Of a stretch of 64,000 nt of DNA, positions 1-8,445 are shown one piece after another. Location of the stretch: the NCBI GenBank assembly GCA_020161935.1, contig JAIUNI010000005.1, forward strand, positions 62,001 through 126,000. The letters are read 5' to 3'. The DNA comes from Chloroflexota bacterium. GTDB lineage: Bacteria > Chloroflexota > Anaerolineae > Aggregatilineales > Phototrophicaceae. A program made the translations under genes and the position numbers. The first letter of the stretch is position 1. Each line of letters starts with the position of its first letter. The notes beneath the pieces were generated by a model, which was not told the DNA's origin, did not search any database, and saw only the letters and a list, made by a program, of their open reading frames with translations.

Positions 1-286
1 CCCCGTCAACGTTAAGCGATATAGAGACCGCCGCGCCGACACTAGAGCAGTCGTAGATGCCATTTACCAGCACCAATACCCCGCCCCCATAAGTTGTAAA
101 TGTGATAGATGAGCCGGTCACATCGACCAGAGAAGCGCTTGACGTGGTGACGGTCGCCGCAAGGTCAACAGCCGACGGCGGGTTCCTTAGAAAGTCGAGG
201 TTGTCGCGCAAGTGCTGGTTCATCATGGCGGCATCTGCGAGATCGCCTGTTCCCCATGTGCGGGGTACTGTCCAAATAGCTGACAT
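1..286 (-). CDS. Phage tail-region protein, N-terminal part, cut by window edge
   Basis: Reading leftward from the ATG at 286 the frame is open to base 1 (about 95 residues). It starts 2 bases after the stop of the distal tail gene, with an AGGAC ribosome site. The first 35 residues (MSAIWTVPRTWGTGDLADAA, then an HLRDNLDFL motif) resemble the short N-terminal segment common to phage proteins encoded just downstream of distal tail genes. The rest looks beta-rich. Its position fits a baseplate or fibre-associated tail protein. The function is not provable from this fragment. Confidence 0.7.
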   Translation of the reverse strand, partial: MSAIWTVPRTWGTGDLADAAMMNQHLRDNLDFLRNPPSAVDLAATVTTSSASLVDVTGSSITFTTYGGGVLVLVNGIYDCSSVGAAVSISLNVDG

Positions 287-288
287 GC

Positions 289-2313
289 TTATAGTCCTAT
301 TCTGGTCGTCAAACCGATTTCAGATTTACCGGGGACACCAATTAACCACGAGGTGTCACGCGAGGCTTGCTTGAGGTACCACGTTGTATAGTGGTTCTTA
401 CTTTGCGCGTTAATGCGGTGCTGCTCACCGACGATGATGTAATCTTGGTTGTGGTTAATATCGCTGTCAGTGATGGTGATCCGGTCGCCAATCGTGTGCG
501 TAATCATGTAACCGGCTTTGGTTGCGCTCTGGTTCGCGAGGAAGGTTACATTATCAATCCGCGCCGTCGGTGTGCTGTAGCGGTTCACGATATACTTCAG
601 GACGTTATCGGCGAATGTGGGGTCGTCAATCATCTTGATATTCAACGGCTGCTTCGTGCGTTCGTCATATCGGCGAACGCTCTGGTAATCCTTGTAGCTT
701 GCACTCTCGTCATACCACGCCAGCGGAGACCCGCGAAAAATCAATCCCCACACATAAATCGGAAAGTTGTTTCGGTTATCAATGACGACCTTAACGGAGG
801 TCGCCCCGCCGTCCGCCCACACGTCATAGCCGCCTGTAACCAATACCGCGCCCGCCGAGTCGGTGGTCGCAAAGTATGGATCGGTGTTGATCGGTTTGAA
901 GTTGTAACCGCCCCACCGCTGCGGCCCCGTAATCGAGGCCATGTACCGTCCGGTAACGGTCTTAATTGTTTTCGCCTCAACACGAACCACATTGTTCGGA
1001 ATTGACCATAACACCGTACCCGCGCCGAGAATGTACTTGATGGTGTAATTCAGCGTGAGGCTGTTGATTAAGTCGTCACCGAAAAAGTATTCCATGCTCT
1101 CAAACGTACTTGTCGCCAAGCTGAGTACCGACGTGCTGTTGAAGTCGTCGTGATGGCGGTTGTGGAATATCCATTGGCTTGTGCGGGGGTCGAAATAGAA
1201 ACGCCCGCCCGCCTCACCGAGTACCACGTCGCGGATGAACTGCTGCCCCTGAACGCCCCGCCCTGCATCCGCGTTTGCGCCAGAGAACGTGAACGTTGAC
1301 TTACCTTGCTCGAAGCTGGTATTTCCGTTTAATCCAACATAGGTCGTTACGCCGATTTCACTGGAACCGGACACGCCGACCATCCACTGATTAGCCGCAT
1401 AAGGCCACGGTGCCATCGTGGTCTTAAAGAAGTCGGTCAGCATTTCATCAGTTCGCGCATTGATAAGCAGTCGAGGAAAGTATTCTTTATCCCCTAACTC
1501 GTTCGTTGCGTCCTGTATCACCACCGTCACCATCCGGTCGGCGATGTTGGCGCTTTTACTGTTCGCGCCGTACTTAATGCCGCCGTAAGTGATTTTGCCG
1601 ACGAATAGCTGCTGCGTAGAACCGTAAGTCGCCCGAAAACGAACCAGAACACTCGGTCGCAGTAAGCCGCCATAACGCGAAGTCTGCTTGACCGATACAT
1701 CGTCAATCGTGATATTCACAGATGGCGATAGGTTCTCAATTTTGAAAGTGCTTGAACTGGCGACAAAGTATTCGGTGTACTTGCCGGGTTGGTTGTAGAT
1801 CGCGATACGGGTAGACCCGCTGTAAACGGCAATCGACCCTGTGCCACAGTAGCCAATGGTAATCGTCAGCCGGTAGGTGCTGTTCGTGGTCAGCGGCGTT
1901 TGCGAGATGCTAACGGTGCCGCTGGTGCTGTAGATATTACATGCGCCCGTTCCTGTGCCGCTGTGCCCTTCGCCGAAGCCGACCTGCTTGATTTCGGGAT
2001 CACTGGCAACTTCACCCGTAACCGTCCAATTCGACGGATTGCCGCCCGACCAACTCGTGAAACCGCCGTTCGTTATCAGTTCGCTCCCCAACGTTTCAGG
2101 GTTGAAAACACCCGTGCGGTTATCAAGATTGATGAGCATTTGCGCAGGCGGGGCAACGGGTTCACTAATCGCGCTGTATGCGTCCTGCCCGCGTGTGAAC
2201 CCGCTTGTAAGCTGCACATCGTTGATAAGGTAGTCGGTTATGTCGTCATAAGTGCCGCTAAACGTGTTGTTGCGTTTGGTGTCGAGTTTGAGTTCATAGG
2301 TAATTGCGACCAT
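289..2313 (-). CDS. Distal tail / tail-hub-like protein
   Basis: 674 residues, directly after the tape measure gene (TAATG overlap), the usual place of a distal tail or hub protein. The N-terminus (residues 1-60) has a YDDITDYL...ISEPVAPPAQMLINLDNR pattern typical of beta-rich tail hub proteins. Residues about 75-210 look like an inserted carbohydrate-binding-like beta sandwich. The end carries a second copy of a motif: GVSGSSEIGVTTYVGL near residue 310 and GVPGKSEIGLTTRIGL at the extreme C-terminus. No protease or lysin motif is visible. Assigned mostly from position and composition. Confidence 0.65.
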   Translation of the reverse strand: MVAITYELKLDTKRNNTFSGTYDDITDYLINDVQLTSGFTRGQDAYSAISEPVAPPAQMLINLDNRTGVFNPETLGSELITNGGFTSWSGGNPSNWTVTGEVASDPEIKQVGFGEGHSGTGTGACNIYSTSGTVSISQTPLTTNSTYRLTITIGYCGTGSIAVYSGSTRIAIYNQPGKYTEYFVASSSTFKIENLSPSVNITIDDVSVKQTSRYGGLLRPSVLVRFRATYGSTQQLFVGKITYGGIKYGANSKSANIADRMVTVVIQDATNELGDKEYFPRLLINARTDEMLTDFFKTTMAPWPYAANQWMVGVSGSSEIGVTTYVGLNGNTSFEQGKSTFTFSGANADAGRGVQGQQFIRDVVLGEAGGRFYFDPRTSQWIFHNRHHDDFNSTSVLSLATSTFESMEYFFGDDLINSLTLNYTIKYILGAGTVLWSIPNNVVRVEAKTIKTVTGRYMASITGPQRWGGYNFKPINTDPYFATTDSAGAVLVTGGYDVWADGGATSVKVVIDNRNNFPIYVWGLIFRGSPLAWYDESASYKDYQSVRRYDERTKQPLNIKMIDDPTFADNVLKYIVNRYSTPTARIDNVTFLANQSATKAGYMITHTIGDRITITDSDINHNQDYIIVGEQHRINAQSKNHYTTWYLKQASRDTSWLIGVPGKSEIGLTTRIGL

Positions 2314-4700
2314 TAATTCGGCTCCACTCGCGGGTCAGCCCCGAAAACACGCCCGCCGTTATTCTGTACGCTGCCGCTGTTCCCGCCCCCGCTGCCGGAG
2401 CCGCCGCCAAACATCCCTAGCACGGTGTTCAAAACATCCATGCCCTGAATATCAAGCTGAACAGTCACTTTATGGACTTTGGAGACCAGCGCTTCCATCG
2501 CCGATTGAATGCCGGTGACTTGCGTGTTCACTTCCGTGAATTGGCTTGTCACCCCCGGCATGTCCTCACCCATTTGCTCAATGTCCGACTGCATATCGGC
2601 GACCGCCTGCACCGTCGTATCGCTTACGAGCGTGTTGACATATTGCGACGGGTCGAAACCTGCAACCGCCTCATAACTGCTGCCCATGCCATACGTCCCC
2701 GCGCCCATGCTGTAGGCGTTCTTTGCGCCAGTCAGTGCAAGCACTTGGTCGACACTCATCCCCATACGGGCGGCAACCTGCCCCGGCGTTTCGCCCTGTT
2801 TCACCTCGAATTGTGCGCCCGATGCGCCGGTGGGCGTGTAGCCCGTCGCGCCGGTTAAACCCGCTGCGATTTCTGCATCGGATAGCCCCTGATAGGCAGC
2901 TTGCTCTAGGAACGCATTCACGTTCTTAATAGCGTTATCCATCGCCTCTTTACCGAGGTTTTGCCCGATCTCGGTAATAACCGGCATCACGTCGTTTTCG
3001 AGTGTCGAGCCGGAACCGGTTTCCCGCCCGCTGGACATCTCAAACTGCTTTTGAATAGCCGCTAGCTCAGCATCGGTATATAGCCCCGACTTCGCGGCGC
3101 TTTCATAAGCCATATTTTGCAGTTGTACGAGACTGCCGTCGCCTTTCTTGCGCCCTAACAAGCCATCCAGAGTCATCCCCTGAATGTTGGTGATCTTGTC
3201 GCTCATCTTCTGAAGGTTATCGACAATCCCCTGCGCCTTCTGGACATCCGCATCAGGGATAAACCCTTGTGCCGCTTGCGCTTGCAAACTCGCTAAGTCC
3301 TCTTGTGCGCTGCCGAGTAGGTTATCGAGCGTGCCGACATCGGTCGCATTGTTGATGTCCAACAGCGGCCACATATCCCCGTAAGCGTTGACGAACGTAT
3401 TCAGTTCATCGGTTGCGGCGGCGATGCCCTGCCGTTGGCGTTCCCATAGGGTTGCTTCGCTTGGCGCCTGAAAAATATTGAAAATGTCCGCGACGTTAGA
3501 TAGCTTGCCCGCGTTGACGCGCATGGTGTCGGCGAACGAATTGACGTACGCCAGTACATTCTTGCGGGCGTTATCGACTTGCTGCTGACGGTAGACTTCG
3601 TTCTCTTGCTCGATGGCAATCGACACGCTTTTGTCGTGCAGAGACATTAGGATGGCATCGGCAAACTGGCTCTTTTGCTCGTCCGGCACACCGATAAGCG
3701 CTTCCATCAGCGCTTCTTTGTTCTGCATCAACGAAGGGTTCGCGATAACCGATGCAAATGCGCTGTCGATACTGTTCACCCACGCCAGCGCCGCGTCCGC
3801 CGTATCGAATGTTTCCATGCCCATATACTGCGATATGGCATAGGTGTATTCATCCGAGAACGCCCGCGCCATCGAGTCGGCTTGCGCCTTCGCCGCCTGT
3901 TGCGCTGAACTGTTCCCGCTGCGAATTTCGATAATCTGAAACATCTGGTCAAGCGTGTTCGCAGCAGCGTCAACAACGTTATTGACACCCTGCCCTAAGT
4001 TCTGCTTGAGATTTTCAAAGCGCGTGTTGAGCTTTTCAGTACCGGTCGCCGCTTTGTCGAGGGTATCGCCTAAGCGCGAGATAGCCGCCTCACCCTGCTC
4101 GATAACAGCCGTGTTAAACGCCTGTTCCATGCCCATACCGGAGGCTTTAAGTTCCTCAATCCGTTGACGGACTTTCGCGCTGCTGATGCCGAAGGTATCC
4201 AAACGCGGAATAGATTGGTTCGCAAGCAGTGCGGCGAAGTCAGCGGCGGATTGTGCCGCATCATTGCCCATTGCCTTGCCTAAACTAACGGCTATGCCTG
4301 TCAGCTTACTCGCTTCCTCGCCTGTCGCTGCCAGTTCCATGAGTAGTAAGCGGTTACTCTCGCGCTGCAGCACCATGTCATCGACCGTGTTACGGGTCGC
4401 AGATCGCATCATATCAAGGTTTTTAGCCGCCTGATCCACCCCGCCGCTAAGCTGGGTAAACGTGCGTTCGGCGGCGTTCGCTTCTGCGCCGAGTTTATTG
4501 ATTTCACCCGCCGCATCCAGCAAATACATTGCTGCCATCGCCTTCGCAACGAGTTCGGCTCCCTTTTCGAGGCCACTCATGCTTTCGGTACTCTTTTTGG
4601 TACCTTTGTCGAGTTCATCTAACTCGCTGTTGACGCGCTTAAAGGCATCACTGGCATTATCGCGTGCGTCAAGTGAGATTTGAACTGAATAATTCGACAT
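2313..4700 (-). CDS. Tail tape measure protein
   Basis: 795 residues, largely helical, with Ala/Gln/Asp-rich coiled-coil stretches, starting MSNYSVQISLDARDNASDAF, a typical tape measure opening. A LysM-like segment (about residues 625-660, VKQGETPGQVAARMGMSVDQ) is seen in the C-terminal third, and a Gly/Ser-rich segment near the end. It lies between the tail assembly chaperone pair and the distal tail gene, as in long-tailed phages. At about 1.5 angstrom per residue the length would predict a tail of roughly 120 nm (inference). Confidence 0.88.
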   Translation of the reverse strand: MSNYSVQISLDARDNASDAFKRVNSELDELDKGTKKSTESMSGLEKGAELVAKAMAAMYLLDAAGEINKLGAEANAAERTFTQLSGGVDQAAKNLDMMRSATRNTVDDMVLQRESNRLLLMELAATGEEASKLTGIAVSLGKAMGNDAAQSAADFAALLANQSIPRLDTFGISSAKVRQRIEELKASGMGMEQAFNTAVIEQGEAAISRLGDTLDKAATGTEKLNTRFENLKQNLGQGVNNVVDAAANTLDQMFQIIEIRSGNSSAQQAAKAQADSMARAFSDEYTYAISQYMGMETFDTADAALAWVNSIDSAFASVIANPSLMQNKEALMEALIGVPDEQKSQFADAILMSLHDKSVSIAIEQENEVYRQQQVDNARKNVLAYVNSFADTMRVNAGKLSNVADIFNIFQAPSEATLWERQRQGIAAATDELNTFVNAYGDMWPLLDINNATDVGTLDNLLGSAQEDLASLQAQAAQGFIPDADVQKAQGIVDNLQKMSDKITNIQGMTLDGLLGRKKGDGSLVQLQNMAYESAAKSGLYTDAELAAIQKQFEMSSGRETGSGSTLENDVMPVITEIGQNLGKEAMDNAIKNVNAFLEQAAYQGLSDAEIAAGLTGATGYTPTGASGAQFEVKQGETPGQVAARMGMSVDQVLALTGAKNAYSMGAGTYGMGSSYEAVAGFDPSQYVNTLVSDTTVQAVADMQSDIEQMGEDMPGVTSQFTEVNTQVTGIQSAMEALVSKVHKVTVQLDIQGMDVLNTVLGMFGGGSGSGGGNSGSVQNNGGRVFGADPRVEPN

Positions 4701-4714
4701 ATGTGCCTCAAATT

Positions 4715-4748
4715 AAAAGCCCGCATGGGCTATCCACTACGGGCTTTT
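4715..4748 (-). terminator. Intrinsic terminator after the chaperone genes
   Basis: Inverted repeat AAAAGCCCG...CGGGCTTTT with a 16-base loop, followed on the - strand by T4AATTT. It overlaps the end of the frame-shifted chaperone ORF and precedes the tape measure gene, so it could limit tape measure expression unless antitermination occurs. Confidence 0.6.
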
Positions 4749-5038
4749 GCGATGGTGAGCGCGGCTGCGGCTTCCGGTGTCAACAATTCACGTTCTGCAA
4801 GCAAATCGTCCAACGTATCGAGGCGTTTATCCTGATACCTTGCCCACGCCATCATATAGAACTTGTCATCATGCGAAAGCGCGTTAAACTGCGAGGGGGT
4901 CAGCTTCCACAGCAGGCATGTTTTCAGCAGCAGATTGAGTGTCTTGTTCTCCGCGAAAGGAGTCTGACAGGTCATCCACCTTTGAGAACACTCTCTCGGT
5001 AGTCGCCATAACGACATTATGAAGCGCCAAGAATACAC
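4730..5038 (-). CDS. Tail assembly chaperone, C-terminal extension in second frame
   Basis: An ORF of 102 codons overlapping the end of the upstream chaperone by 155 bases, one base ahead (+1/-2) of its frame. Its coding part is the final roughly 70 residues (WKLTPSQFNALSHDDKFYMM...), which match the usual look of the second half of the G/GT-type chaperone pair before a tape measure gene. The first part of the ORF overlaps the other gene and is probably not translated on its own. Probably expressed as a frameshift fusion. Candidate slip sites are a TTT-C and a C5 run (see findings). Confidence 0.6.
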   Translation of the reverse strand: MYSWRFIMSLWRLPRECSQRWMTCQTPFAENKTLNLLLKTCLLWKLTPSQFNALSHDDKFYMMAWARYQDKRLDTLDDLLAERELLTPEAAAALTIAKARSG

Positions 5039-5396
5039 CCGACTTATTCATGACCTGCTTTATCTTTTCGTCGGTGTTTCCATTGAATACCGCACCCGCT
5101 TTTTCCAGCGCCCGCACCACGCGGTATCCGTGCCGTTTCCACTTCACCGTCTCAAGCGCCTTGATGTAATCAGGGTCATCGGGGTTCGGCGCTTTTTGCT
5201 TCGTTTTCTCATCAAACCCTGTCAGCGGGATTTCAGGCAGCGGGATTGCGATCATCGCTTCCAGCCATTCCAGCCATGTCAGCGTTGCCACCGGTATCTT
5301 AATCGTGCGCTTCTGCCCTGCCGTGTATTCCATGATGATCTCGACGTTGATGGTATCCGTCTCGAATAGCGCGGTCAGTTCTGCGAAGTCATACAT
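4884..5396 (-). CDS. Tail assembly chaperone, frame-0 product
   Basis: 170 residues, starting just after the putative tail tube gene and ending inside the second-frame ORF that leads to the tape measure. The N-terminal 50 residues are beta-rich (INVEIIMEYTAGQKRTIKIP), then WLEWLEAM and a helical region. This order (tube, short chaperone, overlapping frame, tape measure) is conserved in long-tailed phages, where the chaperone coats the tape measure during tail assembly. Sequence alone does not identify the family; position is the main evidence. Confidence 0.65.
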   Translation of the reverse strand: MYDFAELTALFETDTINVEIIMEYTAGQKRTIKIPVATLTWLEWLEAMIAIPLPEIPLTGFDEKTKQKAPNPDDPDYIKALETVKWKRHGYRVVRALEKAGAVFNGNTDEKIKQVMNKSGVFLALHNVVMATTERVFSKVDDLSDSFRGEQDTQSAAENMPAVEADPLAV

Positions 5397-5399
5397 GAT

Positions 5400-5840
5400 T
5401 TAGACCGCCGCAAGAGTGAACGTACCGTTACTCTGGAACGTGAACTGTACCGAGTGAACGTCACCGCTGCCGCCTGCAATATCCATAATGTTGCCGGGGC
5501 CAGCGCACAGGAATTCGCCACTGAGCAGCGTCGAGCCGGTTGTCGTGTCCGGTGTGTAGAGCTGAACCGTGCGTTCGCCGCCCGCAATCGCCCACGCATT
5601 GAACACCTGATATGCAGCGGTAGAAGTCGAGCTGTAGCGCACGGTGACAGTAATACTGACCCCCATGCCGCCTTCGGTCGACTGTTGATACAGGCTACCG
5701 ATGGTAAAATGCGTACCCATCGCCTTCGTAAACGGCGCTTGCACGTCAATCACATCGGTGCTGTAATCGGTGGTGACGGTCGCGGAGCCGGTCGCGTCAA
5801 CCTTGAGTGTGCCCTTATATTTTGGAGTTGCGACAGCCAT
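5400..5840 (-). CDS. Putative major tail tube protein
   Basis: 146 residues, Thr/Ser/Gly/Val-rich and almost wholly beta-strand in character, as expected for a tail tube subunit. It stands between the head-tail connector genes and the tail chaperones. The start at 5840 coincides with the end of the preceding small ORF (1-base overlap). No cysteine pair or catalytic motif is apparent. A minor tail or decoration protein is the main alternative. Confidence 0.55.
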   Translation of the reverse strand: MAVATPKYKGTLKVDATGSATVTTDYSTDVIDVQAPFTKAMGTHFTIGSLYQQSTEGGMGVSITVTVRYSSTSTAAYQVFNAWAIAGGERTVQLYTPDTTTGSTLLSGEFLCAGPGNIMDIAGGSGDVHSVQFTFQSNGTFTLAAV

Positions 5841-6076
5841 TATTCATTTTCCCCTTTGTTAGCCGCTTTCGACGGCGTATACACTTTCGGCGGTTCGACC
5901 AATTCGATCTTGCCGAGCTTGACCAACAATTGAACGAGATCAGGACGTTCAGCTAACTTCTCTGGAATTTCAGCGACTTCCCCCGCTTGCGCCCATAGTT
6001 GCCCTTCTTTTTCGGGGTACTGGTTCGGGTTATAGGCCATGTGGGTTAGCGCTCTGCACATCTGTTTCGCCATCAT
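5840..6076 (-). CDS. Small phage protein of the connector-tail region
   Basis: 78 residues, charged, with LAERPDLVQLLVKLGKIELVEPP and a basic C-terminus. Starts at 6076 or the adjacent ATG 6073, with a GAGGTG ribosome site. Sits between the tail terminator-like gene and the tube gene. No family recognised; the length and place fit a minor head-tail component. Confidence 0.6.
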   Translation of the reverse strand: MMAKQMCRALTHMAYNPNQYPEKEGQLWAQAGEVAEIPEKLAERPDLVQLLVKLGKIELVEPPKVYTPSKAANKGENE

Positions 6077-6083
6077 TCACACC

Positions 6084-6572
6084 TCAACTAATGATTTCTC
6101 GGATAGTGGAGGTTGCCATAACCCCCCAAAAGAAGTGACCACTTTCAGCCGGGTACTCGTATGTCCCCGGTGTCACGTTTAAATTGGTAAAACTCGCGCT
6201 GTTGTTATCAGTTTCCAGTAGATTGCGGTTTGACCGCACCGCGTCAATATACGCGCTGGTGTAGGCGATGAGCGCTTGCGTGACCTCACGACTACCGATA
6301 CCTAAGCCAAGCGGCTTAAGCAGCATCAAGTCGTTAATCCGCCAGTCGATATACTGCTCACCACCACCGCCGATGCCGCTGTTGACGGTGACAAACTGCA
6401 TCGACTCGCCCTCGCCGCCTTGTGCGAGGTCAAGTAGGATACGGCAGGGCAAATCGGCATTCACCACGCCGTTCGGGATACCGGTTAACCCGTAGACGGT
6501 CGGTGTCATGCCATCCACCAGCACCGTCATCGCCTCTACCGTGTCATAGATCGCGACAATTTCGCTTGTCAT
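6084..6572 (-). CDS. Head-tail joining / tail terminator-like protein
   Basis: 162 residues, starting with a 4-base overlap with the upstream connector gene. Mixed alpha/beta, with a MTVLVDG...TVYGLTGIP segment and a repeated helix-strand arrangement (QALIAYTSAYIDAVRSNRNLLETDNN). It lies where gp10- or U-like tail terminator proteins are coded, between the DNA-packaging connector and the tube protein. The assignment rests on order and size. Confidence 0.5.
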   Translation of the reverse strand: MTSEIVAIYDTVEAMTVLVDGMTPTVYGLTGIPNGVVNADLPCRILLDLAQGGEGESMQFVTVNSGIGGGGEQYIDWRINDLMLLKPLGLGIGSREVTQALIAYTSAYIDAVRSNRNLLETDNNSASFTNLNVTPGTYEYPAESGHFFWGVMATSTIREIIS

Positions 6573-7150
6573 GGGCGGAACCTCTCGTATAGTTTCAGGA
6601 TGTCCGCCACATTCTTCGGCAGCGTCGATGGCATTACGATTACACCGCTGGCACTCATCAGCGGTTCGCCCGCGCCCGTGTTCACAGTGTCGCGCTGCTT
6701 ATAGAACCACTTTGCCAGCGCCTTTGTCGCCCATACGATGTCATCCGGCGGCGTGATGCTAAACGCCCACCGTCCGGTAACGGCTATCGCATCTTCGGGC
6801 GTGTCGTCATACGTCCAAGCGATGTTACTGCCGAGTTTGAGCTTGATTTGGAAGTACGGCGCGGTATTGCGCGGGTTCGTGACGTAATCACTTGCGGATA
6901 CTGTTGCCCCGTCGCCATTGACTACGGTCGTAATCTGGCAAATGTCGTAGTCGAATGTCAGTTCATTGCCATCGACGCAGTTGTCATAATCAAAATAGCG
7001 GGTCGTATCCGCTTCACACTCGAACTCACGGTGCGTAATGGTCTCAATTACCCGCTGCGCATCAGCAATCGCGGCTTCCAGTTCGTCGTCATCGCTGGTT
7101 GCATCCGTGCCGATATACCGTCTCAGCGTATCCACGTCGATATAACTCAT
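6569..7150 (-). CDS. Head-tail connector (gp6-like) protein
   Basis: The ATG at 7150 (MSYIDVDTLRRYIG) overlaps the preceding glycosyltransferase stop by 4 bases, so it is preferred to the longer frame that begins at 7225. About 193 residues. The start matches the gp6-like connector pattern: helical N-terminus with DDDELEAAIADAQRVIETIT, a central beta region, and a C-terminal PDDIVWATKALAKWFYKQRD helix. Such proteins form the ring beneath the portal. Confidence 0.7.
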   Translation of the reverse strand: MSYIDVDTLRRYIGTDATSDDDELEAAIADAQRVIETITHREFECEADTTRYFDYDNCVDGNELTFDYDICQITTVVNGDGATVSASDYVTNPRNTAPYFQIKLKLGSNIAWTYDDTPEDAIAVTGRWAFSITPPDDIVWATKALAKWFYKQRDTVNTGAGEPLMSASGVIVMPSTLPKNVADILKLYERFRP

Positions 7151-7794
7151 AACGGCTCCACTCTGTACATCAATTCGGCTGTCGGGTCGGGATACAACAC
7201 CCTGCCCTTGTGGATATGCCCACACACCACGCTTAAATCGGCTAACTGCTGATACCCGTTGTGCTGCGCGTCAATCGAGAAGCACCAATCGCAGCCCGCG
7301 CCCTTGCGCCCGCGAAAGGGCATTGCCTCGATGACGTGCCGCTTAATCAACGTGCATCCCTGCCCTACGCCCGCCACTTCGATGACCTTGCCGTAACAAT
7401 CCTTCGCAAGCTGCGGTAGTTTCGCGATACTCTCACCGCGCATGGCATCAAGATAGGTGTAGGCGCTCCATTCGGTCGGGCTTTCACGCCATACGTACAC
7501 CCCATAAGCGATGTCGGTGTCGAGGTCGGCTAGCTTTTGCATGGCATCGGTAGGCAGGATCATGTCGCTCTCGGCACACATGAAGTAATCCCACTTGCCA
7601 GCAAGGAACACATCACGCGCCTCGATGTACTTTGCCGTCACCGGCTCGTCAACATCGTCGCCACCGCTGGGGCAGTAGTGGGTAACCGTCCCCTTGCGCC
7701 ACTGTTGGGTATAGATACTTGCCATCGCTTGCGGGAAATAAAAGACGCGCTGGTTAGCGCGTCTGATGAGTGTTGCTATGAATACGGATGTCAT
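7147..7794 (-). CDS. Glycosyltransferase-like protein (GT-A fold) in the structural cluster
   Basis: The start at 7794 (MTSVFIATLIRRANQ) overlaps the upstream gene by 4 bases. About 215 residues. Motifs: WDYFMCAESDMILP (acidic nucleotide-sugar/metal site of the DxD class, here ESDM), VAGVGQGCTLIKR, and GCDWCFSIDAQHNG near the C-terminal catalytic region. These fit a small GT-A glycosyltransferase acting on NDP-sugars. Target unknown: phage virion glycosylation, DNA base or host envelope modification are all possible. A SAM methyltransferase is encoded nearby. Confidence 0.65.
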   Translation of the reverse strand: MTSVFIATLIRRANQRVFYFPQAMASIYTQQWRKGTVTHYCPSGGDDVDEPVTAKYIEARDVFLAGKWDYFMCAESDMILPTDAMQKLADLDTDIAYGVYVWRESPTEWSAYTYLDAMRGESIAKLPQLAKDCYGKVIEVAGVGQGCTLIKRHVIEAMPFRGRKGAGCDWCFSIDAQHNGYQQLADLSVVCGHIHKGRVLYPDPTAELMYRVEPL

Positions 7795-8108
7795 TGAATA
7801 GGGAGTAAGCCTTTCGCCGCTAATGCTTCCCATGTGGCAATGTCACGGGCGGTTTGCCATGTATAGCCATCGTCGCAAAGTTGTTTCATGCGAACTCTAA
7901 ACTGTTTTACATCGCACCCTAGCGCGTCAAGCGATGGGGCGGTCAACAGGCAAAACGGTCGCATGTCGGCAATTACTACGTCTTGAAATTCACTGCACTT
8001 TTTCAGCAGATGTTCAATATAACTATGGCGTACTTCGTTGTTGACCATGCTAGCCGTTACAATATCGTTTAACGACCATGTTTCGGGTGCTGCCCAAGTC
8101 GGTGTCAT
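7791..8108 (-). CDS. Phage protein of unknown function
   Basis: 105 residues, coupled by 4-base overlaps to both neighbours (8105 and 7794). The N-terminal phrase PTWAAPETWSLNDIVTASMVN resembles the short N-terminal segment seen in tail-associated proteins (compare the gene at 1-286), followed by a helical region with four cysteines. Possibly a virion attachment adaptor; no family recognised. Confidence 0.6.
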   Translation of the reverse strand: MTPTWAAPETWSLNDIVTASMVNNEVRHSYIEHLLKKCSEFQDVVIADMRPFCLLTAPSLDALGCDVKQFRVRMKQLCDDGYTWQTARDIATWEALAAKGLLPIQ

Positions 8109-8377
8109 TTATTGCCGCCTATCAAAATAACGCACTGATCCTTTGTGTACGCTTCTGATGACACGCATTCTTGTACGCGACGATCAAGACACTCAAATGA
8201 TTTTGGGCTATCGCAAGGCGAAGATGATTTAGGTGCAATCGCAAATAATATCAGCAGTCCAATGAATAACGCCCCCGCCCCAGCACATACACACAATATG
8301 AACTGAATAAGATCATATGCGAGAGTTTTGCGCCAAGACTGTTGTTTGGGTGTAACCAAAAAATAAAGGTTATCCAT
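8105..8377 (-). CDS. Small membrane protein with cysteine-rich outer part
   Basis: 90 residues. A single strongly hydrophobic helix at about residues 25-48 (IQFILCVCAGAGALFIGLLILF), then a soluble tail with four cysteines (SPCDSPKSFECLDRRVQECVSS...QCVIL) that could form two disulfides outside the membrane. Overlaps the next gene by 4 bases. Could be a lysogenic-conversion or superinfection protein, or part of a lysis system; no sequence proof. Confidence 0.6.
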   Translation of the reverse strand: MDNLYFLVTPKQQSWRKTLAYDLIQFILCVCAGAGALFIGLLILFAIAPKSSSPCDSPKSFECLDRRVQECVSSEAYTKDQCVILIGGNK

Positions 8378-8445
8378 TACGCTTTTATACCTCCGCCTGC
8401 TCGTTATTATGTTTTTATTTTACCAGAAAACATATCGGAAACGTA

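Noticed and set aside
8105..8377. Holin call for the single-pass membrane protein
   Set aside because: One helix with a Cys-rich tail and no adjacent endolysin; a lysis role cannot be supported.
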